This document shows positions 7,968 to 17,358 of a stretch of DNA of 64,000 nt, piece by piece. A program made the position numbers and the translations under genes. The notes below the pieces were generated by a model, which was given only the letters and a program-made list of their open reading frames with translations, was not told the DNA's origin and ran no database searches. The stretch is taken from contig NZ_PTIS01000005.1 of assembly GCF_002934235.1 (NCBI RefSeq), positions 1 through 64,000 on the forward strand, read 5' to 3'. The DNA comes from Clostridium algidicarnis DSM 15099 (GTDB taxonomy: Bacteria > Bacillota > Clostridia > Clostridiales > Clostridiaceae). How positions within the stretch are numbered: position 1 is the first letter of the stretch; each line of letters begins with the position of its first letter.

Positions 7968-7984
7968 GAAGTTTAAAGTTTGGT

Positions 7985-9058
7985 TTATAGTAATGAGTTA
8001 TCAGGGGTTACTAGAATCTTAACTTGTTGCTTTTTGTCAGGTCCTGTTAAGGTTCCAAAACCTTCTGTAACTACGTCTTCTAAAGATATCTTCTTTGTGA
8101 TATATCCATCAGCTTTTATTCTGCCATCAGACATTTGAGCTATGGTTGCTGGGAATTCATGTCTGTAACCTATAGTTCCTACTATATTTTTTTCAGAGAA
8201 TACTAACACATTAGGGTTGAACTTTATATCATCTTCCCAAATACTTGTTATAACTAAGGTTCCTTCAAATTTTAAGCTAGCAATTCCAGTATCAAAACCT
8301 ATTTGAGCCCCTGTAGTTTCAAAGGCCATATCTACTCCAACACCATCTGTTAATTTAATTATTTCAGAAGCTATATCCACTTCATTAGGATCTAGGACAA
8401 TATCTGCACCAGCTCTTTTTGCATATTCTTGTCTTATGGATTTTCTTTGAAGAACTACTATTTTACTAGCACCAGCAGCTTTCAAACATTCTATGGTAGC
8501 AAGTCCAATTGGACCTGAGCCAAGGACTAAAGCTGTGTCTCCAGTTTTGAATTTACCTACCCTAAGTGAGTGTAAAGCAACAGCCATAGGTTCTATAAGA
8601 GCAGCCTTTTCATAGCTCATAGAATCTGGTATCTTGTGAATGAAATCTTCATTGAAAACTGTGTATTCAGCTAATCCACCGCCGCCGCCGCATAGTCCAT
8701 GGAAACCAAGTGAAGAACATAAGTTGTACTTACCTTCCTTACAAGCAGGACAAGTTCCACAGGCAACTATAGGTTCAACGGTTACTCTATCACCAATATT
8801 AAATTTTGTAACACCTTCACCAATTTCAACGATTTCTCCAGAAAATTCATGACCTAAAACTACAGGAGCTGTTTCACCACTTATAGGATGTTTTTTATCC
8901 ACAGGTATAAAAATAGGACCTCCTAAATATTCATGTAAGTCAGAACCACAAATTCCACACCATTTCACTTTTATCTTTACAGTGCCTGGTCGTACCACAG
9001 GTTCCTCTATATTTTCCACTCTTACATCGTTTCTTGCATACCATAATGCTGCTCTCAT
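7985..9058 (-). CDS. Zinc alcohol dehydrogenase, 2,3-butanediol dehydrogenase type
   Basis: A 357-residue cytosolic medium-chain dehydrogenase. It has the catalytic zinc region CGICGSDLHEY (Cys37), a GHEFSGEIVEIG motif, four structural-zinc cysteines in the segment VACGTCPACKEGKYNLC, a glycine-rich GLCGGGGGLAEY loop typical of (R,R)-butanediol dehydrogenases, and the Rossmann motif GSGPIGL. It should interconvert acetoin and 2,3-butanediol, or a related secondary alcohol, with NAD(H). A longer frame reaches 9121 but would cross the sigma-54 promoter. The ATG at 9058 has AGGAGG just upstream. It is probably controlled by the AcoR-type activator next door. Confidence 0.9.
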   Translation of the reverse strand: MRAALWYARNDVRVENIEEPVVRPGTVKIKVKWCGICGSDLHEYLGGPIFIPVDKKHPISGETAPVVLGHEFSGEIVEIGEGVTKFNIGDRVTVEPIVACGTCPACKEGKYNLCSSLGFHGLCGGGGGLAEYTVFNEDFIHKIPDSMSYEKAALIEPMAVALHSLRVGKFKTGDTALVLGSGPIGLATIECLKAAGASKIVVLQRKSIRQEYAKRAGADIVLDPNEVDIASEIIKLTDGVGVDMAFETTGAQIGFDTGIASLKFEGTLVITSIWEDDIKFNPNVLVFSEKNIVGTIGYRHEFPATIAQMSDGRIKADGYITKKISLEDVVTEGFGTLTGPDKKQQVKILVTPDNSLL

Positions 9059-9116
9059 ATTAAATTCCTCCTTGAATGTTATTTTTATAACTAATTTATG
9101 CACTATATAATATATA

Positions 9117-9133
9117 AGCAATATTCATGCCAA
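9117..9133 (-). promoter_or_regulatory. Sigma-54 promoter of the alcohol dehydrogenase
   Basis: On the minus strand: TTGGCAT, 5 nt, TTGCT, the same -24 and -12 hexamers and spacing as the PTS promoter at 256-272. Transcription would begin near 9106, leaving a leader of about 48 nt. Confidence 0.8.
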
Positions 9134-9172
9134 GGGTTAAAACTGTGTAAATCCATGAAGTATTTTTAGCAA

Positions 9173-9228
9173 GTATCATTAATGATACAAATGTGTATCA
9201 TTAATGATAAAATTTAAATAAAGTATCA
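9173..9228 (-). promoter_or_regulatory. Enhancer sites for the AcoR-type activator
   Basis: A perfect 16-bp palindrome GTATCATTAATGATAC (9173-9188), a second copy lacking only the last base (9195-9209) and a half-site GTATCA (9223-9228). They lie 40-95 bp upstream of the -24/-12 promoter. The half-site GTATCAT also occurs in the PTS enhancer at 187-220. Confidence 0.7.
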
Positions 9229-9331
9229 CATTTGAGAAATTATTTCTACAAGTACAAGTGATATTATTAAAATATAATATCAAAGATACGATATTAATGA
9301 TAAAATAATGCGAAGTATTGTTAAATTTGTG

Positions 9332-11278
9332 TTAATGTAAGGATTTTAGTTCTTTTAAAGATATATTATATTTATTCATTCGTCTATAAAGGGTGGCTTT
9401 ACTTAAATTTAAATTTTCACAACAGGTTTTAATTTGAAAATCACACCTTATGAGTTCTTCTATAAAGAATCTTTTTTCAAGATCTTCTAAGGATAAATAT
9501 GCAGAACTTGAATCTGGTGTTTCTTTAATATATTTAGAGTTATCTAATATTATATATTTTTCTGTGATTATTTTTTCGTCACAAAGGTAGTAAGATCGTT
9601 CAACTACATTTTGGAGTTCCCGAACATTACCTGGCCAAGAATGATTTGTAAGTTTTTTAATGGAGGTTTCACTAAGAGATTTTTGTGTTAATTGGCCTTT
9701 GTTTAATTTATTTATGAAGTGATTTGATAAAAGTTCTATATCCTCTGGTCTATCTTTTAGCGGAATAATATTAATATTCATTACGTTTAGTCGATAATAT
9801 AGGTCTTCTCTAAAATTTTTTTCGTTAACCTCATTGAAAAGATTTCTATTAGTAGCTGTAATTATTCTTACGTTTAGCTTTTTTTCGTAGGTGCCACCAA
9901 TTCTACAGATTTTTTTATTATCTAAAACTCTTAAAAGTTTAGACTGCATATCTAGTGGCATTTCCCCTATTTCATCAAGAAAAATGGTTCCACCTTCTGC
10001 TAATTCAAATTTACCCATGTGACCATCTTTTGAAGCTCCTGTAAATGCGCCTTTTTCATATCCAAAGAGCTCGCTTTCCATTAGTTCTTTTGGAATAGAA
10101 GCGCAATTAATAGCTACAAAGGGCTCCTTAGACCTTTCACTATAGTTATGAATAGATTGAGCAAAAAGCTCTTTACCTGTACCACTAGCTCCTTGAATTA
10201 GCACATTACACTGACTTAAGGCAGCTTTTTTTGCATATTCTATAGTGCTTTTAATGTGGTTACTTCTTGTTATTATATCTTGGAATCTATATATGGCAGG
10301 AAACCCTATAACTTTATTCAAAAATTTATTTACAACCTGTGAAGTTCTAAAGGTTATTAGGATGGTGCTATTTGTCCCTAAGGTGGAAATAGGCACAGCA
10401 TTTATTGTACATTTTATTAGATTGTCCTTAAAATCATAAAAATCACAATCTAGATCATAGTAACTATTAGAATGAAAAATGATTTTATTTAAAAAGTCAG
10501 TTTCTTTTATAATGTCTTTTATATTTCTATGTATAAGGTCTGAGGATTCATATCCTAGGGTTTCAAAAGCTTTAGCATTAGCTCTTATTATATTTAAATC
10601 CCTTCCTATTATAAGCATTCCGTCAGTTATAGATTGAAAAGTAGCATTAATTAGCTTATTTGATTTTATTAAAGCTAATTGATTTTCTATAGAATATGCA
10701 CCTGTAAGTACCATGCCTAGGGTATGTGGATGTGCCCCTGTATAACTTCCAGACATATTTAAGCATCCAATTATTTCTCCATTTTCATTATGGATTGTTG
10801 TAGCAGAGCAGGACCAGCTATGATGCTTTATACAATAATGTTCAGGTCCCATAGTTTGAAGAGGCTTGTCTAGATAAATTGAGGTGCCTATAGCATTAGT
10901 TCCAACAGCTTCTTCAGACCAAAGAGTTCCCTTAATAAAATTAAGAGCATCAGCCTTTTTCATTATATTTTCATCACCTATAACATCTAAGATAAACCCT
11001 TCTTTATCCGTTAAAAGTATAGAAAAGCTAGAACCAGCAACTACTTTATACATATTTTCCATTATAGGTTTTGCCACATTAATAAGTTCACTATTTTGTT
11101 TTAACTTCTCATCTATATCTATAGTAGGTAGCTTTTGTCCCTTACCAGAAAGAGGATCTATATTTAAGTCTTTGCATCTTATCCAGGACTCTGATATTTC
11201 TTTTCTTACAGTAGAATCTATTATGTTATTGTTTATAAAATTATTATAAGAAGCTTTTATTAATTGATACCTTTTCAC
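9332..11278 (-). CDS. AcoR-type sigma-54 activator (GAF-PAS-AAA+-Fis HTH)
   Basis: A 648-residue enhancer-binding activator. An AcoR-like N-terminus is followed by a GAF domain (about 55-200), a PAS domain (about 205-315), AAA+ ATPase (about 340-560) with Walker A GASGTGKE and the sigma-54 loop GAFTGA, and a Fis-type helix-turn-helix at the C-terminus ([11 protein letters not shown]). GTG start with AAGGA upstream. The dehydrogenase on the same strand downstream has a sigma-54 promoter and palindromic sites in the gap, so it is the likely target. The ligand sensed by GAF/PAS cannot be read; acetoin or a related alcohol or ketone is an inference. Confidence 0.92.
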   Translation of the reverse strand: MKRYQLIKASYNNFINNNIIDSTVRKEISESWIRCKDLNIDPLSGKGQKLPTIDIDEKLKQNSELINVAKPIMENMYKVVAGSSFSILLTDKEGFILDVIGDENIMKKADALNFIKGTLWSEEAVGTNAIGTSIYLDKPLQTMGPEHYCIKHHSWSCSATTIHNENGEIIGCLNMSGSYTGAHPHTLGMVLTGAYSIENQLALIKSNKLINATFQSITDGMLIIGRDLNIIRANAKAFETLGYESSDLIHRNIKDIIKETDFLNKIIFHSNSYYDLDCDFYDFKDNLIKCTINAVPISTLGTNSTILITFRTSQVVNKFLNKVIGFPAIYRFQDIITRSNHIKSTIEYAKKAALSQCNVLIQGASGTGKELFAQSIHNYSERSKEPFVAINCASIPKELMESELFGYEKGAFTGASKDGHMGKFELAEGGTIFLDEIGEMPLDMQSKLLRVLDNKKICRIGGTYEKKLNVRIITATNRNLFNEVNEKNFREDLYYRLNVMNINIIPLKDRPEDIELLSNHFINKLNKGQLTQKSLSETSIKKLTNHSWPGNVRELQNVVERSYYLCDEKIITEKYIILDNSKYIKETPDSSSAYLSLEDLEKRFFIEELIRCDFQIKTCCENLNLSKATLYRRMNKYNISLKELKSLH

Positions 11279-11722
11279 AGCGTCACATCCTTACTGCTTA
11301 ATTGCAATTATTAAAAATGAAAATATTTGAAGATGTTTGAAGAGGGTTGAATATATTTGAAGATATTTGTAATAAAAATATTTGTAAGTATGTTTAGTTA
11401 ATTATATCACAATCTATATGGGAAATAACAAAAAAACAAGGAGTTTGAGATTTATTAGATTAATTTTGAAAGTTTCATTATATCTAAAATGTAATTAATA
11501 GAGGTATTTGTACAAAAGGTGGCACATATATAAAGCTTTGAAAGTTGGATAAATAGAATTTAAAACGGGAAAACTAATTTTGATAAAAAATATTTAAAAT
11601 GCAAAGTTAATTTAAACAAATAAAATTTAAAATAGCAAAACTAAGGAAAAATAAAGTTTATAAAAGGAGGTAGCGTTACATTAAAACTAAGCTTTTTATA
11701 AGTTTTATGTAACGGTGATTTT
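11279..11722. other. 444-bp divergent intergenic region
   Basis: Very AT-rich spacer between two divergent genes. Near the activator start (11315-11390) there are several loose copies of TATTTGAAGAT. I see no convincing promoter. The last 60 bases hold the ribosome site and hairpin described at 11665-11714. Confidence 0.5.
11665..11714 (+). promoter_or_regulatory. Ribosome site separated from its start by a hairpin
   Basis: AGGAGG (11665-11670) lies 52 nt before the ATG at 11723. The intervening bases fold into a long stem: CGTTACAT (11674-11681) with ATGTAACG (11707-11714), then AAAACT (11683-11688) with AGTTTT (11701-11706). With the hairpin closed, the ribosome site is only about 11 nt from the start, so the structure could bridge or switch translation. 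Confidence 0.55.
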
Positions 11723-12790
11723 ATGGAGAAGAAGCCTAAAATTTTAGCATTAATCATTTTGATTGTTGGACTATTGGTATTCGTTTATAATAAGTCGATT
11801 TCTAGGGAAGGCATAGGTAGGGAAGGCGGAGTTGAAAATGGCATAGAAAAGAGTATAGAAAATGATATGGATACAAAGAAGGATAAGGATAAAATAAAAA
11901 AAGACAACCCTGAAGAAGGCAGTAGTAATAGTAATAGTAATAGTTTATATGAAGATTTAGCAGAAAAATCAGAGAAAGAACTATGGAAAGAAACATGGAA
12001 AAGGTCAGACAAAGAAATGTGGGAAATATCAGATAAAGAAACATGGAGCAGGTTAGAGAAAGCAGATAATAGGAGGGCTACAAGTCAGTGCAATGCTTAT
12101 AAAATTTGTATTGAGGGCTGTGAAAATACTCCTGTAAATTCACCATCTAAAGGTAAAGGTGTACAGATAGAATCTAAAGAACTAAACTACTCTAATAATA
12201 AGGTAGAGGTAGATATTAAATTTCCTAAGATTCAATTAAAAGGACAATCAACAAAAGAGCCAAAAGCACAGTTGCCAGATATAAAAGAGGACATAGCTCT
12301 TAAGATTAACAAAGAAATAGAAGATTATACTATGGCATTTAAAAATAAAGTAGAAAAAGGTGCAGCAGAGTATAAAAAGCAGTGTGATAAAAGTGGTCAA
12401 GATTTTAATATACAGGTAGCACAAAGTGACTATACGGTAACATACAATAGTGACGATATATTAAGTATAGTAATTGAATATTATGAGTACACCGGAGGCG
12501 CCCATGGCATGACCTACAAGATTAATTTTAATTATTATATAGATACAGGAGAGAGAATAAAACTTTCATCCTTATTTAAAGAAGATTTTAATTACAAAGA
12601 ACATGTGGATAAGGCTATAAAAGAAGCAATGGATAAAACACCTGAAGTTTATTTTGAAGATAAGTTCCAAGGGATAAATGATGACACAAGTTTTTACATT
12701 ACTAAAGAAGGGATAGTAATATACTTCCCACTTTATGAAATAGCCCCATACTCCACAGGAATACCAGAGTTCCCCATATCCATGCAATGA
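11723..12790 (+). CDS. Membrane-anchored DUF3298-type extracellular protein
   Basis: A 355-residue protein with a short cytoplasmic N-terminus, one signal anchor (about 6-24), a highly charged low-complexity region (25-115) rich in K, E, D, S and N, then a C-terminal globular domain. That domain resembles the DUF4163/DUF3298 pair found in RsiV and PdaC (a YEYTGGAHG motif near residue 257, DTGERIKLSSLF near 275). Residues about 88-113 repeat a tryptophan pattern (ELWKETW, EMWEISDKETW). It is monocistronic, followed by a palindromic repeat and a terminator. The role is unknown; anti-sigma-like sensing or peptidoglycan binding are possibilities only. Confidence 0.7.
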   Translation: MEKKPKILALIILIVGLLVFVYNKSISREGIGREGGVENGIEKSIENDMDTKKDKDKIKKDNPEEGSSNSNSNSLYEDLAEKSEKELWKETWKRSDKEMWEISDKETWSRLEKADNRRATSQCNAYKICIEGCENTPVNSPSKGKGVQIESKELNYSNNKVEVDIKFPKIQLKGQSTKEPKAQLPDIKEDIALKINKEIEDYTMAFKNKVEKGAAEYKKQCDKSGQDFNIQVAQSDYTVTYNSDDILSIVIEYYEYTGGAHGMTYKINFNYYIDTGERIKLSSLFKEDFNYKEHVDKAIKEAMDKTPEVYFEDKFQGINDDTSFYITKEGIVIYFPLYEIAPYSTGIPEFPISMQ

Positions 12791-12803
12791 TGTGTAAAAA
12801 TGT

Positions 12804-12865
12804 GGCAGCACCCCAGAGGTGCAGCCAATTTATGGCAGCACCTCTGGGGTGCTCCCATTTTATGG
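12804..12865. repeat. Palindromic 30-bp-period repeat, copy 1
   Basis: Cores GCACCCCAGAGGTGC (12808-12822) and GCACCTCTGGGGTGC (12838-12852) are exact reverse complements, 30 bp apart start to start. The spacer AGCCAATTTATGGCA also folds (GCCA/TGGC). The whole forms a hairpin of about 20 bp with one A-A mismatch. It begins 13 bp after a stop codon and is followed by a separate terminator. Confidence 0.9.
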
Positions 12866-12872
12866 AGATGGG

Positions 12873-12903
12873 AAGGCTGTGACATTTGTCATAGCCTTTT
12901 TGT
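12873..12903 (+). terminator. Terminator of the DUF3298-type gene
   Basis: AAGGCTGTGAC (12873-12883) pairs with GTCATAGCCTT (12888-12898) across a 4-nt loop with one G-U pair, followed by TTTTTG. Confidence 0.85.
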
Positions 12904-12973
12904 TATATATGTAACTATTTATTTGTATAAAATTAGGATAGTATAAGATTAAGAAGTGAAGGGATGTGTTTTT

Positions 12974-13906
12974 ATGATAGTGCAGGTAGAAAACTTAATT
13001 AAAAGATATGATAATATGTTGGCTATTGATAATTTAAGCTTGGATATAAGGGAAGGAGATATATTTGGTCTTCTTGGACCTAATGGGGCAGGTAAAACTA
13101 CACTTATAAACTCAATGCTTGGACTAACTAAAGTGGATAGTGGAAGTATAAAGATATTTGGAAAAGACATAAAAGAGCATGAGATGTATGTAAAGAAGAA
13201 TATAGGAATTGTGCCACAAGAAATAGCACTTTATGAGGACCTTACAGCTTATGAAAATCTAATGTTTTTTGGGAGGCTATACGGACTTAGGGGAAAAGGT
13301 TTAAAGGAAGCTGTAGAATCTGCTTTTGAATTTACAGCAATAGAGGGCAGAAAAAATGAAATTGTGAAGCAGTATTCTGGTGGTATGCAAAGAAGGCTTA
13401 ATATCGCTTGTGCCATAGTACATAAGCCTAAACTTGTAATTATGGACGAACCTACTGTAGGTATTGATCCACAGTCTAGAAATCAAATATTAAATTCTAT
13501 TAAAAGGTTAAGGGATAATGGTGCTACTATAATTTACACATCTCATTACATGGAAGAGGTGGAGAGCATTTGTAATGATGTAGCTATAATTGATAAGGGT
13601 CGAGTTATAGCAAAGGGCAGCAAAGAAGAGTTGAAAGATTTTGTTTATACAGAAGAAAAGATAATTATAAGAGTATCTGCTGTAAGTTTTACCTTAGTAA
13701 ATAATATAAAAGCTATTAAGGGAATTAAGGAATGTGAGGTAGAAGAAAACCTATTAAATATTACTTCAGAAAAGAACGAGGTAGGTATTTCATCTATACT
13801 TACAATAATAGAACAATCAGGAGTAGAAATTTTAAGCGTAAATATAGAAAAACCTACATTAGAAAGTGTATTTATAACCCTTACAGGAAGGAAAATAAGA
13901 GATTAA
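12974..13906 (+). CDS. ABC-2 exporter ATP-binding subunit
   Basis: A 310-residue ATPase that powers the two permeases encoded just downstream. Walker A GPNGAGKT is at 35-42, the ABC signature SGGMQRR near 135 and Walker B VIMDEPTVGID near 157, followed by an H-loop region (TSHYMEEVE) and a C-terminal extension typical of drug or lipid exporters. A GTG at 12956 is in frame, but the ATG at 12974 has AAGGGA about 9 nt upstream and aligns with the family start. The set resembles LnrL of the linearmycin-resistance operon of Bacillus subtilis. Confidence 0.92.
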   Translation: MIVQVENLIKRYDNMLAIDNLSLDIREGDIFGLLGPNGAGKTTLINSMLGLTKVDSGSIKIFGKDIKEHEMYVKKNIGIVPQEIALYEDLTAYENLMFFGRLYGLRGKGLKEAVESAFEFTAIEGRKNEIVKQYSGGMQRRLNIACAIVHKPKLVIMDEPTVGIDPQSRNQILNSIKRLRDNGATIIYTSHYMEEVESICNDVAIIDKGRVIAKGSKEELKDFVYTEEKIIIRVSAVSFTLVNNIKAIKGIKECEVEENLLNITSEKNEVGISSILTIIEQSGVEILSVNIEKPTLESVFITLTGRKIRD

Positions 13907-13918
13907 GGAGGGGATTTT

Positions 13919-15067
13919 ATGAATATAATAACCATAGCTTTAGTTGATATAAAAAGAGCCTTAAGAGACAAAAAGGCAATGATGTACATGCTTCTTTTAC
14001 CTATAATTTTAATCTCTATTTTAGGTACAGCCCTAGGGTCAGTTTTTTCTGTAGATAGCTTAGATAAGATAAATATAGGGTATATAAATGAAGATAAAGG
14101 AGACGTATCCAAAGGTTTTGAGGAATTTTTAGAAGATAAAGAAATAAAAGAGATATTAAACTATAAGAAAATTGTCAGTTTAGAGGAAGGGCAAAAGCTA
14201 CTAGAAAATAAAAGCATAAGCGCTATAGTTCATATAGGACAGGATTATAGTAAAACATTAAAAGAAAATAATGAAACCTTAATAGAAATAATAGGAATAG
14301 ATAGTGGTTCATTTAATTATACCCTTGTTAAAAACGTTATAGAAAGTTACATCGAATATACTAATTCATATATGGCTATTAGCAATATAGATACACAAAA
14401 GGTAAACTTTGAAAAGTATGATGTTATAAAAAATGAGAGCATTGCAACTGAGGGCAACATGCCAAGGGCTATTGATTATTATGCTGTTACAATGATGGTT
14501 ATGATTATACTTTATGGGGCAAGTTATGGGACACAATTCATAGTTGAACTAAAAAGCCTTCCTATAGGCAAAAGAGTTTCAGCAGCACCTATAAATACTA
14601 GGGACATGGTAATAGGTAAGGCCTTAGCAGCAATGATGTCAATGTTTTTGCAGGTGGTAGCTTTAATAGGATTTTCTAAATATGTTTATAAGGCGAATTT
14701 TGGCGAAGACATGAAGACTGTTTTATTTATATGCTTTACACTAATAGTCTTTTCCATAACATTAGGAGTGGTTTTAACGAGTATATTTCATAATGAATTA
14801 TTAGCAAATAAGGTTCTAAGCATGTTAATACCTATATCTACGTTATTATCTGGTGGTTATTTTAAGATAACCGCTCCAGATTCATCCATATTGAATTCTA
14901 AAATCATGTATCTTTCACCAAGTTATTTAGCACAAAGAGCTTTATTTAGCAGTATTTATAAGGGCAAAACCTTGTATATTAAAGAAGCAATTTTTATACT
15001 TTGGGGATTTTCTATAGTATTTTTATTAGTTTCAATTATATTTCAAAGGAAGAAAGAGTATGCTTAG
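13919..15067 (+). CDS. ABC-2 exporter permease 1
   Basis: A 382-residue permease with one N-terminal membrane helix (about 20-45), a large extracytoplasmic domain (about 45-175) and five to six C-terminal helices: the ABC-2/YhgE-like layout of LnrM/LnrN-type permeases. GGAGGGG precedes the start, 12 nt after the ATPase stop. It should form a heteromeric pore with the next gene. The substrate is unknown; amphiphilic antibiotics or membrane-active peptides are typical for the family. Confidence 0.9.
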   Translation: MNIITIALVDIKRALRDKKAMMYMLLLPIILISILGTALGSVFSVDSLDKINIGYINEDKGDVSKGFEEFLEDKEIKEILNYKKIVSLEEGQKLLENKSISAIVHIGQDYSKTLKENNETLIEIIGIDSGSFNYTLVKNVIESYIEYTNSYMAISNIDTQKVNFEKYDVIKNESIATEGNMPRAIDYYAVTMMVMIILYGASYGTQFIVELKSLPIGKRVSAAPINTRDMVIGKALAAMMSMFLQVVALIGFSKYVYKANFGEDMKTVLFICFTLIVFSITLGVVLTSIFHNELLANKVLSMLIPISTLLSGGYFKITAPDSSILNSKIMYLSPSYLAQRALFSSIYKGKTLYIKEAIFILWGFSIVFLLVSIIFQRKKEYA

Positions 15068-15094
15068 AGAAATTAATAGAGAGGGGATAAAAAT

Positions 15095-16207
15095 ATGACC
15101 ATAGTAATCAATAATATAAGGCGAATATTAAAAGATAAGATGGCATTAAGTTTTATGATAGTTTGGCCAATTTTAATTATTGTCTTTTTAAACATTTCAA
15201 ACCCTAAATCCCAGTCTATTAACATAGGGGTTATTGATGAAGATAATAGCAAGGTTTCATCTATGATTAAGGATAATTTAAATAATCTTTCAAAATTTAA
15301 AACTTATGAGACAAAACAAGAGGATATAAAGGAAGAGTTAATAGATGAAAAGTCAGATTATATTATTTATATAGAAAAAGGGTATGAAGAGAACTTATTA
15401 AAGGGGAATAAACCTATAATTAAAAGTTATAGTTTAAGTGGTGGGAATGTAGAAATACCTGTTAAAATATCTTTAGAGAACTATGGGAATGTATTAAATA
15501 ATATAGCTCAGAGCACCATTGGAAGTGAAGAGAAGTTTTATGAGGCTATGAGGAATTATGAGGAGGGGAACTTAAAGCTTTTAGATAAAACCATTGATAA
15601 AGGTATGGCATCTAGTAGAAAGGTATTTCAATATCTAGGGTTTTTAGTAATGGGAATACTTTCACTTGGAACGGTGGGGTGCTCTTTTATAGTTGAGGAT
15701 AAAAAGGGTAATATGGATGAAAGATTATTTTCAGCACCATTAAGCCGTAAAAGTTATATGATTCAAAATATACTGAGTGGAATATTAATAGCATTTATTC
15801 AAATAACAATTTTAATGGTATTTTTAAAGGTTTTATTAAAAATCAATCTAGATTATAAATTTCTACAATTATATTTTATTATGATGTTATTTGGTTTAGT
15901 TTCTGTGTCCTTAGGTATATTTTTAAATAGTATATCTAAAAATTCTAGGCAGTTTTCACTTATAGGTACTATGATTTTAACCCCTTTTTGTATGCTTGGT
16001 GGCTGCTTTTGGCCAAGGGAAGTAATGCCAAATATTTTGATTAATATATCAAAATTTATTCCAACAACCTGGGCTATGGAGGCTTCCAGAAGGGCATTGA
16101 GTGGGAATAATATGGGAGATTTGTTTTATGAAATAGCTATATTACTTTTATTTGCAGTTGTATTTTTAATATTAAGTTCCTGGAAGCCTAGTGAAATGAA
16201 AAGATAG
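15095..16207 (+). CDS. ABC-2 exporter permease 2
   Basis: A 370-residue permease with the same topology as the preceding gene: an N-terminal helix, an extracytoplasmic domain (about 40-175) and a C-terminal bundle including a MLGGCFWP segment near the last helices. GAGAGGGG lies upstream. Sequence similarity to permease 1 is low enough to suggest an old duplication. It is 27 nt downstream of permease 1 and leads into the two-component genes. Confidence 0.9.
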   Translation: MTIVINNIRRILKDKMALSFMIVWPILIIVFLNISNPKSQSINIGVIDEDNSKVSSMIKDNLNNLSKFKTYETKQEDIKEELIDEKSDYIIYIEKGYEENLLKGNKPIIKSYSLSGGNVEIPVKISLENYGNVLNNIAQSTIGSEEKFYEAMRNYEEGNLKLLDKTIDKGMASSRKVFQYLGFLVMGILSLGTVGCSFIVEDKKGNMDERLFSAPLSRKSYMIQNILSGILIAFIQITILMVFLKVLLKINLDYKFLQLYFIMMLFGLVSVSLGIFLNSISKNSRQFSLIGTMILTPFCMLGGCFWPREVMPNILINISKFIPTTWAMEASRRALSGNNMGDLFYEIAILLLFAVVFLILSSWKPSEMKR

Positions 16208-16256
16208 ATTAAGGGATAGTTTTAATTAATCAATTAAATTTAAAGGGATGGGACTA

Positions 16257-17339
16257 ATGAAAAAGATTTGGCTTAATCTTATAATATTATTTTTTTATGT
16301 TTTCGAAATAATAATTGGTGGAGAAATAACCCCAGGGCATGTACTATTAATTCTTGTATTTTTGTCCGTAGATATGATTAGAGAAAAGTATTTAAATAAT
16401 AATACATCTAAAATTCTAGAAATTATAATCATAATTATAATTATTTTAAAGGATATAAAGGGTACTTTGTTACTGGGAATTCTTATTTTAACCATAGAGG
16501 ATGAAAAAGATGCATTAGTTCCTACAACAGCAATTATTCTAGGCTTAGGATTTTTATATTATAGGGGTTGTTATAATTATATAGCAGTATTTGGCTTTTA
16601 TGTAGTATTGTGTCTTATTATAGGAAAACAGCGAAAAGACATTAAATATATGACGGATCTTTATAATAATACTTATGATAAGGAACGTAGATACATATAT
16701 GAGCTTGAGAGAAGTAAACAAGAGCTCATTAATAATTCTAATGAAATTATGTATCTTACAGAGGTTAAGGAAAGAAATAGGATAGCAAGGTCACTTCATG
16801 ACAATTTAGGTCATAAAATAGCAGGTGTCTTAATACAACTTAGAGCCTGTAGAGTTTTAGCTATAAAAGATAAGGAAAAGGCCTTAGACCTTTTAGATGG
16901 ATCCATAGAGGCTATGGCTGAATCTTTAGATTTAATAAGGGAAACTGTTCATAATATTAAACCTAAAGAAAATGTAGGTATAGAGTATATTAAAGAGTTG
17001 GTAGAGGGTTTTAAGTATTGTGAGGTAGAATTTATGCAAGAAGGTGATTTTAATAATTTAAATTCCTATGAAATGCAGATAATTTTATCTACGTTAAAAG
17101 AAGCTTTGACTAATATATCAAAACATTCAAAGGCCTCAAAGGTGGTTATAAGAATAGAGTCAAATAATAATTTTATACGCCTTTATATTAAGGATAACGG
17201 CATAGGGTGTGGACTTATAAATGAGGGGCTAGGTATTAGTGGTATGAAGGAGAGGACCTTAAATATAGGAGGAAAATTGTCCATTTCATCAGAAGAAGGT
17301 TTTATAATAGTTCTAGTAATTCCAAGGAAGACTAAGTAA
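16257..17339 (+). CDS. NarL-type sensor histidine kinase
   Basis: A 360-residue kinase. About five hydrophobic segments occupy residues 1-125, then a coiled linker, the HisKA_3 phospho-acceptor helix (RNRIARSLHDNLGHKIAG, His181) and a HATPase domain with N and G boxes (KDNGIGCG, GLGISGMKER). There is no large extracellular sensor domain, so the membrane bundle or the transporter itself may sense the signal. An ATG at 16248 overlaps the ribosome site; the ATG at 16257 has AAAGGG 9 nt upstream. Gene order matches bacteriocin or lipid-antibiotic sensing modules such as LnrJ/LnrK. Confidence 0.88.
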   Translation: MKKIWLNLIILFFYVFEIIIGGEITPGHVLLILVFLSVDMIREKYLNNNTSKILEIIIIIIIILKDIKGTLLLGILILTIEDEKDALVPTTAIILGLGFLYYRGCYNYIAVFGFYVVLCLIIGKQRKDIKYMTDLYNNTYDKERRYIYELERSKQELINNSNEIMYLTEVKERNRIARSLHDNLGHKIAGVLIQLRACRVLAIKDKEKALDLLDGSIEAMAESLDLIRETVHNIKPKENVGIEYIKELVEGFKYCEVEFMQEGDFNNLNSYEMQIILSTLKEALTNISKHSKASKVVIRIESNNNFIRLYIKDNGIGCGLINEGLGISGMKERTLNIGGKLSISSEEGFIIVLVIPRKTK

Positions 17340-17358
17340 GAAAAAGGTAGGTGTTTTT

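Noticed and set aside
8680-8700. CCG-rich short repeat in the dehydrogenase gene
   Set aside because: It encodes the conserved glycine run (GLCGGGGGLAEY) of butanediol dehydrogenases and is not an inserted repeat.
9059-9121. 21-residue extension of the alcohol dehydrogenase
   Set aside because: It would start inside the -12 element of the sigma-54 promoter; AGGAGG precedes the ATG at 9058.
11802-12044. Minus-strand frames opposite the DUF3298-type gene
   Set aside because: They are low-complexity shadows of the charged coding region and lack ribosome sites.
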